Below, in pieces: positions 16,281 to 24,859 of a stretch of 43,014 nt of DNA (the first letter of the stretch is position 1; every line of letters starts with the position of its first letter). The translations under genes and the position numbers were made by a program. This DNA comes from Pelagibacterales bacterium SAG-MED34. GTDB lineage: Bacteria; Pseudomonadota; Alphaproteobacteria; Pelagibacterales; Pelagibacteraceae. Under the pieces are notes generated by a model, which did not search any database, was not told the origin of the DNA, and saw only the letters and a program-made list of their open reading frames with translations. The stretch spans positions 1 to 43,014 of the forward strand of contig JACWEE010000005.1 of assembly GCA_014653665.1 (NCBI GenBank). The letters are read 5' to 3'.

Positions 16281-17407
16281 AAAAAATTTTTATCCTTACA
16301 GGTGAACCTTCGGGAGATAAGATTGCGTCAGAGATAATTTCACAATTAAAAACAAAAAGATCTGATTTTGAATTCTTAAGTGTTGGTGGGCCAAGCTTAG
16401 AAAAACTAGGCATAAAGACAATCTATGACCAAAAAGAGATAACTTATATTGCTTTTACCGAAATTATTTTAAACTTTTTTAAAATAAAACGTAAAATAAA
16501 AGAAACTGCAAATGAGATTTTGAAATTTAAACCAGATATTTTATTTAGTGTTGACAGTCCAGATTTTACACTAAGAGTTGCTAAACTTGTAAAAGAAAAA
16601 AATTCAAAAATAAAAACAATTCATTTTATTGCACCTAAAGTTTGGGCATGGAGAGAAGGTAGAGTAAAAAAAATGAAGAAATTTTTAGACCACGTATTAT
16701 TACTTTTTAAGTTTGAAAAAGAATATTTTGATAAAGAAAACTTATCTAATACTTTTGTGGGACACCCTCTATTAGATAAAAATTTTATTGAAAATATACA
16801 AATAGATCAATTTTTAGATAAAAAAAATATCATATCAATTTTTCCTGGCAGTAGAGACTCTGAGATTAGCAACCATATGCCAATTCTAATTAATTTTGTA
16901 AAAAAAATGAATTTAAAGGATCATAATTATAATTTTATATTTCATGCAACTGATAAAAATAAAAAATTTATATCGAGCTATATTTCAAAAGAATCATTAA
17001 AAAATTTAGAAATTATTAATGATGATAAAATTAAAACTGCAGTTTTAAAGAAATCAATCTTCGCAGTAGTTAAATCTGGAACAGTTTCTTTGGAAGTATG
17101 TAAATTGAATATTCCATCAATAATTATTTATAAGATGAATTTTATTAATTTTTATTTAGCAAAATTTTTACTAAATATAAAATTTGCTAATATGATAAAT
17201 ATTATAAATGATAGAGAAGTTATTCCAGAGTTGATACAATCAGAATGTAACGCAGATGAAATATTTAAAAGTGTTTCCTATTTTCTAAAAAAACCAGACT
17301 TAATAGCAAAACAAAAAGAAGAAATAAAAACAACTCTTGAAACTTTAACTTCTCCTAGCTCTTCAGCTGAAGAAGCATCAAAAATTATCTTATCCTATAT
17401 TTCCTAA
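16277..17407 (+). CDS. lpxB: Lipid-A-disaccharide synthase
   Basis: LpxB is the GT19 glycosyltransferase joining lipid X and UDP-diacylglucosamine into the disaccharide backbone. It has the N-terminal G-E-P-S-G-D motif (residues 8-13), S-V-D-S-P-D-F, A-P-K-V-W-A-W-R, V-G-H-P-L and F-P-G-S-R-x-S-E-I. The segment K-S-G-T-V-S-L-E completes the donor site. At 376 residues it is full length. This ends the rpsB-lpxB run. Its last 18 bases overlap the end of the converging gltX gene, so neither gene has room for an ordinary terminator after its stop. Confidence 0.95.
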   Translation: MKKIFILTGEPSGDKIASEIISQLKTKRSDFEFLSVGGPSLEKLGIKTIYDQKEITYIAFTEIILNFFKIKRKIKETANEILKFKPDILFSVDSPDFTLRVAKLVKEKNSKIKTIHFIAPKVWAWREGRVKKMKKFLDHVLLLFKFEKEYFDKENLSNTFVGHPLLDKNFIENIQIDQFLDKKNIISIFPGSRDSEISNHMPILINFVKKMNLKDHNYNFIFHATDKNKKFISSYISKESLKNLEIINDDKIKTAVLKKSIFAVVKSGTVSLEVCKLNIPSIIIYKMNFINFYLAKFLLNIKFANMINIINDREVIPELIQSECNADEIFKSVSYFLKKPDLIAKQKEEIKTTLETLTSPSSSAEEASKIILSYIS

Positions 17408-18784
17408 TCTTTTTATTACCTCATTTTTTCCAAGAGACAATATTATATCATATATTCCTGGACCAAATTTAGATCCAGTTAACATAATTCGTAATGGCTG
17501 TCCAACACCTTTGAAGTTTGTATTATTTAATTCTATTAGACCATTTACTATTTGTTCTAAATTTTCTCTATCAAAAACTTCTAACTCTGAAATCTTATCT
17601 TTAAATAAATCTATTATTTTTTTTGCTTCATCGTTTATCAGTTCTTTATCATTGTCATTAAAAATTACTTTATCATTTAATATATATTTAGAATTGCTAA
17701 ATATATCCTCAAGAGTTTTTGCTTTATTTTTCAAAAATATTAAGGAGCTCTTTATTGTATTTTCTTTTTCTTCTTTAATTTTATCTTTATACATCTCACA
17801 GTATTCTTTTAACTTTTCGTACAAAATATTTTCTTCACTATTTTTAATGTAATATTCATTCATAGAAAGAATTCTACTCATATCAAGTTTTGAAGGTGAT
17901 TTACCTATTCCTTCTAAATTAAAAAGTTTTATACTTTCATCTAAGTTAAAAATTTCCTTATCTTTATAGGACCATCCTAACCTTAGAAGATAATTTCTAA
18001 GCGCCTCAGGTAGAATTCCAATTTTTGAGTAATCTTCTAATGTTGAAGCATTATCTCTTTTTGATAGTTTTTTGCCATCTATAGTATGAATAAGAGGTAT
18101 GTGAGCAAATTCTGGAATATCCCATCCTAGTGCCTCATATATCTGTATTTGTTTAAATGTATTAATTTTATGATCATCTCCTCTAATAATATGCGTCATT
18201 TCCATATTATGATCATCAACTGACGCAGATAAATTATATGTTGGTGTTTCGTCATTTCTTAAAATAACAAAATCCTCAATAGTATTATTTTCAATCTCCA
18301 CGTTTCCTTGAACTAAGTCTTTTAGAATAGAGGTTCCTTCTATTTTACTTTTAAATCTTATGACTGGTTTTATATCCCTTGGGGCTTGATCTTCAGAAAT
18401 ATCACGCCATTTTCTATTATACACATAAGGAATTTTTTTTTGTTTAGCTCTTTTTTTTTGTTCCTCTATTTCCTCTGTACTACAAAAGCATTTATAGGCA
18501 TTTCCATTTTCTAATAATCTTTTAGCAATACTTACGTGTTCACCAATCATTTTTGATTGAATATACTCTTCACCATCGTGTTCAATTCCCATCCATTTTA
18601 GAGAGTTAATTATTTGAATTTTATGTTCTTCTTTAGATCTTTCTTTATCAGTATCTTCTATCCTTAAATAAAATTTACCTGATTTATTTTTTGAGTATAA
18701 CCAATTAAATAGAGCTGTTCTTACTCCACCAATATGAAGAGGACCGGTAGGAGAAGGAGCAAATCTAGTTGCTACTTTTTTCAT
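17390..18784 (-). CDS. gltX: Glutamyl-tRNA synthetase
   Basis: This class I synthetase charges tRNA-Glu. The ATP site HIGH-type motif is H-I-G-G at residues 17-20, within F-A-P-S-P-T-G-P-L-H-I-G-G. The second signature is K-L-S-K-R-D, the usual KMSKS variant of this family. The C-terminal half is the helical anticodon-binding region. Length 464 residues. It lies 19 bases downstream of lexA on the same strand and may be read from the lexA promoter. Many alphaproteobacteria carry two GluRS paralogues; whether this one also charges tRNA-Gln cannot be told from the sequence. Confidence 0.95.
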   Translation of the reverse strand: MKKVATRFAPSPTGPLHIGGVRTALFNWLYSKNKSGKFYLRIEDTDKERSKEEHKIQIINSLKWMGIEHDGEEYIQSKMIGEHVSIAKRLLENGNAYKCFCSTEEIEEQKKRAKQKKIPYVYNRKWRDISEDQAPRDIKPVIRFKSKIEGTSILKDLVQGNVEIENNTIEDFVILRNDETPTYNLSASVDDHNMEMTHIIRGDDHKINTFKQIQIYEALGWDIPEFAHIPLIHTIDGKKLSKRDNASTLEDYSKIGILPEALRNYLLRLGWSYKDKEIFNLDESIKLFNLEGIGKSPSKLDMSRILSMNEYYIKNSEENILYEKLKEYCEMYKDKIKEEKENTIKSSLIFLKNKAKTLEDIFSNSKYILNDKVIFNDNDKELINDEAKKIIDLFKDKISELEVFDRENLEQIVNGLIELNNTNFKGVGQPLRIMLTGSKFGPGIYDIILSLGKNEVIKRLGNIG

Positions 18785-18803
18785 TGAGTTTATTTAGACT
18801 ATT

Positions 18804-19487
18804 TTACTGAAAGTTTCTATATAAAGATACAAGAATTCCTTGAACTTTCACTCTATCTGGGCCAAAAATTTTTGTTTCGTAATTTCTATTTGCACTTTCT
18901 AATGCAACAGTTTTACCTTTTCTTCTAATTCTTTTCAACATAGCTTCATGATCATCAATTAAAGCTACTACAATTTTTCCATTATCTGCTGTATCTGCTT
19001 TTTTAACAATAACAGTATCGCCATCATTAATTCCAGCTTCAATCATGGAGTCTCCTTGGACTTTTAAACCAAAAAATTCTCCATCTTTTTCAATGTTTGC
19101 TGGCAGCGGAATTCGTGAAACTTCATTTTGTATAGCTTCAACTGGAGTTCCTGCAGCAATTTTTCCAAGAACCGGGATTTCTGTATCGTCAGAACTATTT
19201 AAATTTTCCTCATCTAATCCTCCCTTAATAACGCTAGGAGAAAAACTATTATAAATATCGTTTGCAGACGCAGTTTCAGGTAATTTAATTACTTCTAATG
19301 CTCTCGCCTTGTGGGCTAATCTTTTAATGAAGCCTCTTTCTTCTAATGCACTAATAAGTCTGTGAATTCCAGATTTTGATTTTAAACTTAATGATTCTTT
19401 CATTTCCTCATATGAAGGGGACACACCTGTAGATCTTAACTTTTTGTTGATAAAGAGAAGCAGGTTTTTTTGTTTTTTAGTTAACAT
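18804..19487 (-). CDS. lexA: SOS regulator LexA
   Basis: LexA represses DNA-damage genes and cleaves itself when RecA is activated. I chose the ATG at 19487 (M-L-T-K-K-Q-K), the standard alphaproteobacterial start, giving 227 residues; an upstream start at 19529 would add 14 unmatched residues and run through the operator. The N-terminal winged helix contains S-K-S-G-I-H-R-L-I-S-A-L-E-E-R-G-F-I, the alphaproteobacterial recognition helix. The cleavage site A112-G113 and the catalytic pair S147 (Q-G-D-S-M) and K185 are intact, so self-cleavage should work. An exact LexA box 23-37 bases upstream indicates autoregulation. It is followed by gltX and preceded by trpC, 84 bases away. Confidence 0.95.
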   Translation of the reverse strand: MLTKKQKNLLLFINKKLRSTGVSPSYEEMKESLSLKSKSGIHRLISALEERGFIKRLAHKARALEVIKLPETASANDIYNSFSPSVIKGGLDEENLNSSDDTEIPVLGKIAAGTPVEAIQNEVSRIPLPANIEKDGEFFGLKVQGDSMIEAGINDGDTVIVKKADTADNGKIVVALIDDHEAMLKRIRRKGKTVALESANRNYETKIFGPDRVKVQGILVSLYRNFQ

Positions 19488-19509
19488 AGAACAAATTAAG
19501 TACATTGAT

Positions 19510-19524
19510 GTTCTATAAAAGTTC
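19510..19524 (-). promoter_or_regulatory. LexA box in the lexA promoter
   Basis: On the lexA strand the sequence is GAAC-N7-GAAC (GTTC-N7-GTTC on the plus strand), an exact match to the alphaproteobacterial SOS operator, which is a direct repeat rather than the E. coli palindrome. It ends 23 bases before the lexA ATG and overlaps a -10-like TATAGA (19517-19512); a -35-like TTGTAT lies at 19538-19533, with a 15-base spacer. Binding there would block RNA polymerase, so lexA and probably gltX are under SOS autoregulation. Confidence 0.85.
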
Positions 19525-19571
19525 CTCAATTAATACAACAGCTAAAAAGCAAGATAAATAGAGGTAAATTC

Positions 19572-20363
19572 CTATAAAAGAGAAAAAATATTATTATTTT
19601 TTAAGTTTTTTAAAAGTGATTCACCAATTAAAAAAGTGCTGATTGAGGTACTGTTTTTTATATCAAGCAATTCATCTTTTGTTTTTAGACCACTCTCAGA
19701 AATAAGAGGGGATGAGTGGTTTGAAACAACATTATATATATCATAAGTTGTATTTATCTCGGTTTTAAGAGTTTTTAGGTTTCGGTTATTTATACCAATT
19801 AAAGCATCAGGATATTTAAACGATTTTTCTGCCTCTTCAATTGTATGAACTTCAACAATTACACTCATATTATACTTTAAAGCTTCCTCGTAAATTTCAT
19901 CAGCAGTTTTTTCAGAAATACCGGCTAAGATAATCAGGACTGCATCAGCACCGTAACTTTTTGCTAAAGGTACTTGAAATTTATCAACAAAAAAATCTTT
20001 ACAAAGAATGGGTAATTCAATTTTTTTTTTAATTTCAGAAATATGAGATAGATTTCCCAAAAAAAAGTCTTCCTCAGTTAATACAGACAAACAAGTGACG
20101 TTCTTAGAGTTATATATATTTGCAATTTTTACTGGGTTGTAATCATCTATCAAAATACCTGCAGATGGACTAGCTTTTTTTATTTCAGCAATTATGGATA
20201 TCTTATTTTCTGAGATATTGGTTTGTATTTTTTTTCTAAAATCAAAAAAAAAATTTTTTTCATTAATTAATTCTATCAAGCTCTTAATATCTATTTCACG
20301 TTTTAATTTTTCAATTTTAATCTTTTTTTGATCAATTATTTTTTGAAGAATATTTTCAGACAT
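19572..20363 (-). CDS. trpC: Indole-3-glycerol phosphate synthase
   Basis: TrpC closes the indole ring from CdRP in tryptophan synthesis. It is a 263-residue TIM barrel with the substrate and catalytic motifs I-A-E-I-K-K-A-S-P-S-A-G, L-C-K-D-F-F-V-D and I-G-I-N-N-R-N-L. It is the separate enzyme, not fused to TrpF. The start overlaps trpD by eight bases. It is the last trp gene of the ppiD-trpEGDC run; trpF, trpB and trpA are not in the window. Confidence 0.95.
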   Translation of the reverse strand: MSENILQKIIDQKKIKIEKLKREIDIKSLIELINEKNFFFDFRKKIQTNISENKISIIAEIKKASPSAGILIDDYNPVKIANIYNSKNVTCLSVLTEEDFFLGNLSHISEIKKKIELPILCKDFFVDKFQVPLAKSYGADAVLIILAGISEKTADEIYEEALKYNMSVIVEVHTIEEAEKSFKYPDALIGINNRNLKTLKTEINTTYDIYNVVSNHSSPLISESGLKTKDELLDIKNSTSISTFLIGESLLKNLKNNNIFSLL

Positions 20364-21348
20364 TCTGTATAATTTTTAAATATTTGAATGCAGCTCCAGA
20401 CAAAATAAAACCTCTGGTATAATTATAAGCAATTTTAAAATCATCATATTTTTCAGAAACTATTAATCCTGCTGCAGCATTTAGACATACTGCTTTTGAA
20501 AAATCATTATCTTTCCCTTGAAAAATATTTAAAATTTCATCAGAATTAAATTTAGCGTCATCTCCTACTAAATTTTCAAATTTATCTGCATTAACATTTA
20601 ACTCATTTGGATCAATTATAAACTCAGATATTTCATTATTTTTCAATTGCACAACATTAGTTTTAGCGTAAGGTGATATTTCATCTAGACCATCTTCACT
20701 ATTTACAATCCATGCAAATTTTAAATTTAGATTTTTTAGTGCATTCGCAAAAACTTTTAAAAGCTTATTATCAAAAACACCAATTACCTGTCTCTCAACA
20801 AGTGCTGGGCTGCTTAATGGACCTATCATATTAAAAATTGTCCTTTTTCCTATTTTTTTTCTTGTTGGACCAACATATTTCATTGCCGAGTGGTAATTTG
20901 GCGCGAACATGAAGCCAAAATTATCATTTTTAATCTGTTCCTCGATTTGTTTTGGTTCTAAGTTGATATTTATATTTAAGGCTTCAAGAACGTCAGCTGA
21001 CCCACATTTTGATGAAACTGCTTTATTTCCATGTTTTGCTACTTTAATACCCATACTTGCTAATAACAGTGCTGATGCAGTTGAAATGTTAAGAGTATCT
21101 TTTCCATCTCCACCAGTACCACAAGTATCAATGCAGTTTTCAACTTTTACTCTTTTTGACTTATCTCTTAATATATATACACCACCAGCTATTTCATCTG
21201 AAACCTCACCTTTATTTGATAATAAAGTTAAAAAATCATAAATTTGTTGATCACTAGCCTCACCATTCATTAAAATCTTAAATGCATTTTTACTCTCATC
21301 AAAATTTAAATTTATTTTATTTCTGAGCTTTTCTAAAAAATGATCCAT
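20356..21348 (-). CDS. trpD: Anthranilate phosphoribosyltransferase
   Basis: TrpD transfers the phosphoribosyl group from PRPP to anthranilate. The glycine-rich PRPP motif C-G-T-G-G-D-G-K-D-T-L-N-I-S-T is at about residues 80-94. K-H-G-N-K-A-V-S-S-K-C-G-S-A-D is the second conserved block, and G-P-L-S-S-P-A and R-Q-V-I-G-V-F follow. Length 330 residues, normal for the stand-alone enzyme. It is three bases downstream of trpG and overlaps trpC. Confidence 0.95.
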   Translation of the reverse strand: MDHFLEKLRNKINLNFDESKNAFKILMNGEASDQQIYDFLTLLSNKGEVSDEIAGGVYILRDKSKRVKVENCIDTCGTGGDGKDTLNISTASALLLASMGIKVAKHGNKAVSSKCGSADVLEALNININLEPKQIEEQIKNDNFGFMFAPNYHSAMKYVGPTRKKIGKRTIFNMIGPLSSPALVERQVIGVFDNKLLKVFANALKNLNLKFAWIVNSEDGLDEISPYAKTNVVQLKNNEISEFIIDPNELNVNADKFENLVGDDAKFNSDEILNIFQGKDNDFSKAVCLNAAAGLIVSEKYDDFKIAYNYTRGFILSGAAFKYLKIIQNV

Positions 21349-21350
21349 TT

Positions 21351-21914
21351 TTACTCTTTTACAAAGTTCTCTAAAATTTTTAAACCATATTTTGTTTTGA
21401 TACTTTCAGGATGAAATTGAACTCCATGGATCTTGTATTGCTTATGCATAACACCCATTATTGTTCCATCTGATGTACTGGATGTAATTATTAAATCTTT
21501 AGATAAGGATTTTCTATCAATTACTAAACTATGATATCTGGTAGCTGAGAACTTTTGTGGTAAATTTTTTAAAATACCAATTTTCTTATTTATAATATTA
21601 CTTGTTTTTCCATGCACAAGTTCTTTAGCTTGAATTATCTTAGAACCAAATATTTGACCAATGATTTGATGACCTAAGCAAACACCAAGTATTGGCATTT
21701 TTTTATATAAATTCTTCACTATCTTTAAACAATTTCCAGATTGATTAGGATTTCCAGGACCTGGAGATATGACAATTTTATTATATCCTTTTCTTAAAAT
21801 GTAACGATGATCTACCTTATCGTTTCTTAAAACATCAACTTTAGCAAAGGATGAAAGATAGTGATATAAATTGAATGTAAAGCTATCATAATTATCAATT
21901 AAAATTATTTTCAT
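21351..21914 (-). CDS. trpG: Anthranilate synthase component II (glutamine amidotransferase)
   Basis: TrpG supplies ammonia from glutamine to TrpE. It is a 187-residue class I amidotransferase with the start D-N-Y-D-S-F-T-F-N-L, oxyanion motif S-P-G-P-G-N-P, nucleophile cysteine in G-V-C-L-G-H-Q, and H-P-E-S as the catalytic His-Glu pair. The Y-H-S-L-V segment is also typical. In many bacteria a TrpG-type subunit is shared with folate synthesis as PabA; the gene lies between trpE and trpD, so TrpG is the main role. Six bases separate the trpE stop from its start. Confidence 0.94.
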   Translation of the reverse strand: MKIILIDNYDSFTFNLYHYLSSFAKVDVLRNDKVDHRYILRKGYNKIVISPGPGNPNQSGNCLKIVKNLYKKMPILGVCLGHQIIGQIFGSKIIQAKELVHGKTSNIINKKIGILKNLPQKFSATRYHSLVIDRKSLSKDLIITSSTSDGTIMGVMHKQYKIHGVQFHPESIKTKYGLKILENFVKE

Positions 21915-21919
21915 ACTCT

Positions 21920-23377
21920 TTACTCCAAAGCCTTAATTAAAGCTTTTGCTTTATTAACTGTTTCATTAAATTCATTAATAGGTTTACTATCAGCAACAAT
22001 TCCTGCGCCTGATTGTACGTAAAATTTTTTATTTTTTGAGATTGCCGTTCTAAGTGCGATGCAAGTATCAAAATCTCCATTAGCAGAAAAATATCCAATT
22101 CCTCCAGCATAAACTTTTCGCCTCGTAGTCTCTAATTCATCAATAATCTCCATGGCTCTTATTTTAGGTGCACCTGATACTGTTCCAGCAGGAAAACCAG
22201 CTAATAATGTATCAAATTTCCCAAATTTTTTATTAAATACACCTTCAACATTTGAGACTATGTGCATTACGTGTGAATATCGCTCTATTTTAAAACTTTC
22301 TGTTACTTTAACAGAGTTAATTTTAGAAACTTTTCCAGTATCATTTCTTCCAAGATCAAGAAGCATTAAGTGTTCAGAAAGCTCTTTTTTATCTTTTAAA
22401 AGATCTTTTTCATAAAATTTATCTTCTTTTTTATTTTTACCTCTAGGTCTTGTGCCAGCAATAGGTCTAATAGTTATTTTATTATCTCTGAGTCTCACAA
22501 GTATCTCAGGACTTGCACCTATAATTTGAAAATCCTCAAAGTTAAAAAAATACATGAAAGGGGAAGGGTTAGTAATTCTCAATTTTTTATAAATATCTAA
22601 TGGTTCTTTATTAAGATCAGTTTCGAACCTTTGACTTAAAACAACTTGAAAAATATCTCCTATTTTAATGTAATTTTTAGCTTTAGAAACATTACTAAGG
22701 AATTTCTTTTTTGAGATATTTGATTTAATTTTTATTTTTGAAATCTTAGTTTCTGAATGATTTATTTTGTAATTATAATTAGCCAAAAATATCATTTCTT
22801 CTATTTCTTTTTGTATTTGGTCATATTTAGTTTGATAATTTTTGATTTTTTCATCAAAAAAACAATTAACTATAAAAAATAATTTTTTTTTAACATTATC
22901 AAAAACAACTAGATTTTTTGGTCTCAAAATTCTTGCATCAGGAATTTTAAGATCATTTTTTGTCGTATTAGGAATTTTCTCAATATATCTTATTGTATCA
23001 TAAGAGAAATATCCGGATATAATTGAGCTAATTGGTGGTAATTCACTTGGTATTTTAAAATTAAAATTTTCGATTATTTTCTCAATATTATCTTTTGGAG
23101 CTCCTCTTAATTTTTTTCTTTTATTTTCATACTTCAAAAAACAGTTATTATTATCAAATTCCCAAATTTTATCAGGATTTTTACCAAAAATTGTATATCT
23201 GCCTTTTATGAAACCTTTTTCAACCGACTCGAATACAAAGCTATTTCTAACATTTAAAAAGTTATTAATTAAATTTTCTATTTCTTTTAAGCCATTTGAT
23301 TTTATTGCATGGTAAAGAACTTGATTTTTATTTTTTTTGTGATTTTTCTTAAATAACTTTAGATCAATATTCAACAT
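21920..23377 (-). CDS. trpE: Anthranilate synthase component I
   Basis: TrpE converts chorismate to anthranilate using ammonia from TrpG. The chorismate-binding domain holds P-I-A-G-T-R-P-R-G, H-L-M-L-L-D-L-G-R-N-D, S-H-V-M-H-I-V-S, F-P-A-G-T-V-S-G-A-P-K and the C-terminal Q-S-G-A-G-I-V-A-D-S. The N-terminal E-S-V-E-K-G region matches the tryptophan feedback site (usual L-L-E-S), so allosteric control is likely retained. Length 485 residues. Its start touches the stop of ppiD, leaving no space for a leader peptide or attenuator. Confidence 0.95.
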   Translation of the reverse strand: MLNIDLKLFKKNHKKNKNQVLYHAIKSNGLKEIENLINNFLNVRNSFVFESVEKGFIKGRYTIFGKNPDKIWEFDNNNCFLKYENKRKKLRGAPKDNIEKIIENFNFKIPSELPPISSIISGYFSYDTIRYIEKIPNTTKNDLKIPDARILRPKNLVVFDNVKKKLFFIVNCFFDEKIKNYQTKYDQIQKEIEEMIFLANYNYKINHSETKISKIKIKSNISKKKFLSNVSKAKNYIKIGDIFQVVLSQRFETDLNKEPLDIYKKLRITNPSPFMYFFNFEDFQIIGASPEILVRLRDNKITIRPIAGTRPRGKNKKEDKFYEKDLLKDKKELSEHLMLLDLGRNDTGKVSKINSVKVTESFKIERYSHVMHIVSNVEGVFNKKFGKFDTLLAGFPAGTVSGAPKIRAMEIIDELETTRRKVYAGGIGYFSANGDFDTCIALRTAISKNKKFYVQSGAGIVADSKPINEFNETVNKAKALIKALE

Positions 23378-24798
23378 TATCTAAAATAATTTTTAACTCT
23401 GTCAATTGTTTGATTGAAAATTTTTACCTTATATTTTGAATTTAAAGATAGATCATAAGATGTATAAACATCATTAATAATATCGTTATTTGCTTTAGTA
23501 GAATATTCTTCAACATTATCAGTATTTTTTTCCATATCTGAATAATAAATATTCTTAATTTTTGTAAGAAAAACTTTATTTGTTTCTCCAGTTACTAATG
23601 AGAAACTTTCTTTTGGTAATGTGTATAAAAGTTTTAAAGAATCCGGGTCAAAAACTTGGTAATCATTGCTGTTTTTTATATTTATAGTCTTAATATTATT
23701 TTTATCCTTTGATAATTTCAAAAACTCATCATCATTAAATATCTTTTCATCAATTTTTTCAAAAAGACTTTTATTAAATTCAAATTTCTTTTTTAAAATT
23801 ACATTATTTTTAACTTTTTCTAAAAATTTTGGATCTGTTTTGTTTGGAATTTTTTTGTTAATATTTGATATTTCAAAAATTAGATAATAATCATTTTTGT
23901 CAACTAGTTGTATTTTATCCTGGTTTCTTTTTGAGTAAATTTCTTCAAGTATTTCATTTGAATCATCATTCAAAACAAAATTATTAATTTTATTTAGTTT
24001 GAAATTATAAATCTCATTAATTTCTGCGATATTTGATCCGTTTAAAATATTATTTTCTATTTCATCAATTTTCTTAAAAAATTCATCATTAAATTCATCT
24101 ATCTCTATTAGATTTTTAGGAGTAATTTTCGCATAAGTCGCATCAATAAAATCAATTTTCAAATTTTCTTGATTATTTTTAATGAAATCCTCAACTTCTA
24201 ATTTAGTTGCAGTTTTATCATGTACTAAGTCTAAATCTAAAAATTCGATCTCAATTTTTTTATTTTCATTGATATATATTTTATTTTTTAAAAAATAAGG
24301 CGACCTAATTCCTCCACTAATATAATTAAATAAATTTTCTTTTAGTTCTTGTTTCTTTAATGAATTTTCAAATGTCGAAGCACTTAAGTTATTTTCTAAT
24401 AGAAATTTTTCATACTTAACTCTTGAAAACTTCTTATTATCATCAATTAGTATTGAATTAGATCTTATTTTATTTGCCAATGCCTCTTCTGACATAGATA
24501 CATTTAATTCTTTAATTTCCATCTCAATTAATTTTTCAGATACCAATTCTGATAAAATATTTTCAATAATATTTTTATCTATGTTTGCTTTTATAATGTC
24601 ATTTGTAAGTCTTGACTCGTTTATAAAATTTACAAAATCTTTTGATGAGATTGCTTCATTATTAATCTTAGCAACATTGTTGGTATTGCCTCCACTAAAA
24701 ACACTGCCCATACCCCAAAATACAAATGGAATTATAATAATTCCGACAAGTACCCCAGCTAATTTTGAATTTGAGAAACCTCTTAATTTACTTATCAT
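23377..24798 (-). CDS. ppiD: PpiD/SurA-N-like membrane-anchored periplasmic folding factor
   Basis: The 473-residue protein has a short cytoplasmic N-terminus (R-G-F-S-N-S-K), one membrane helix at about residues 12-34 ending with P-F-V-F-W-G-M-G, and then V-A-K-I-N-N-E-A-I-S. That is the PpiD/SurA-N chaperone start. Helical chaperone segments follow to about residue 190. I cannot recognise the parvulin catalytic motif in the middle, so it may be a chaperone without prolyl isomerase activity. It is shorter than E. coli PpiD (about 620). It lies upstream of trpE and diverges from tpiA, an arrangement seen in other alphaproteobacteria. Assignment to PpiD is firm from the N-terminus and context; activity is uncertain. 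Confidence 0.8.
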   Translation of the reverse strand: MISKLRGFSNSKLAGVLVGIIIIPFVFWGMGSVFSGGNTNNVAKINNEAISSKDFVNFINESRLTNDIIKANIDKNIIENILSELVSEKLIEMEIKELNVSMSEEALANKIRSNSILIDDNKKFSRVKYEKFLLENNLSASTFENSLKKQELKENLFNYISGGIRSPYFLKNKIYINENKKIEIEFLDLDLVHDKTATKLEVEDFIKNNQENLKIDFIDATYAKITPKNLIEIDEFNDEFFKKIDEIENNILNGSNIAEINEIYNFKLNKINNFVLNDDSNEILEEIYSKRNQDKIQLVDKNDYYLIFEISNINKKIPNKTDPKFLEKVKNNVILKKKFEFNKSLFEKIDEKIFNDDEFLKLSKDKNNIKTINIKNSNDYQVFDPDSLKLLYTLPKESFSLVTGETNKVFLTKIKNIYYSDMEKNTDNVEEYSTKANNDIINDVYTSYDLSLNSKYKVKIFNQTIDRVKNYFR

Positions 24799-24817
24799 AT
24801 TCTATAGTCTTTATTTA

Positions 24818-24845
24818 TTGATCTAAAAAAAAATAAACATATAAA
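24818..24845 (+). promoter_or_regulatory. Possible tpiA promoter in the ppiD/tpiA divergent gap
   Basis: TTGATC (24818-24823) and TATAAA (24840-24845), 16 bases apart, point towards tpiA. Transcription would begin about 5-8 bases before the tpiA ATG at 24860, leaving almost no leader. The 61-base gap must also hold the ppiD promoter on the other strand. The match is fair, but the region is almost pure A/T. Confidence 0.4.
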
Positions 24846-24859
24846 TTATATTAATCTTT

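Noticed and set aside
19488-19529. Longer LexA from an upstream start
   Set aside because: The extra 14 codons would be read through the LexA box and -10 region; the M-L-T-K-K start is the family norm.
23377-23400. trp attenuator or leader peptide before trpE
   Set aside because: trpE starts at the ppiD stop, leaving no leader sequence.
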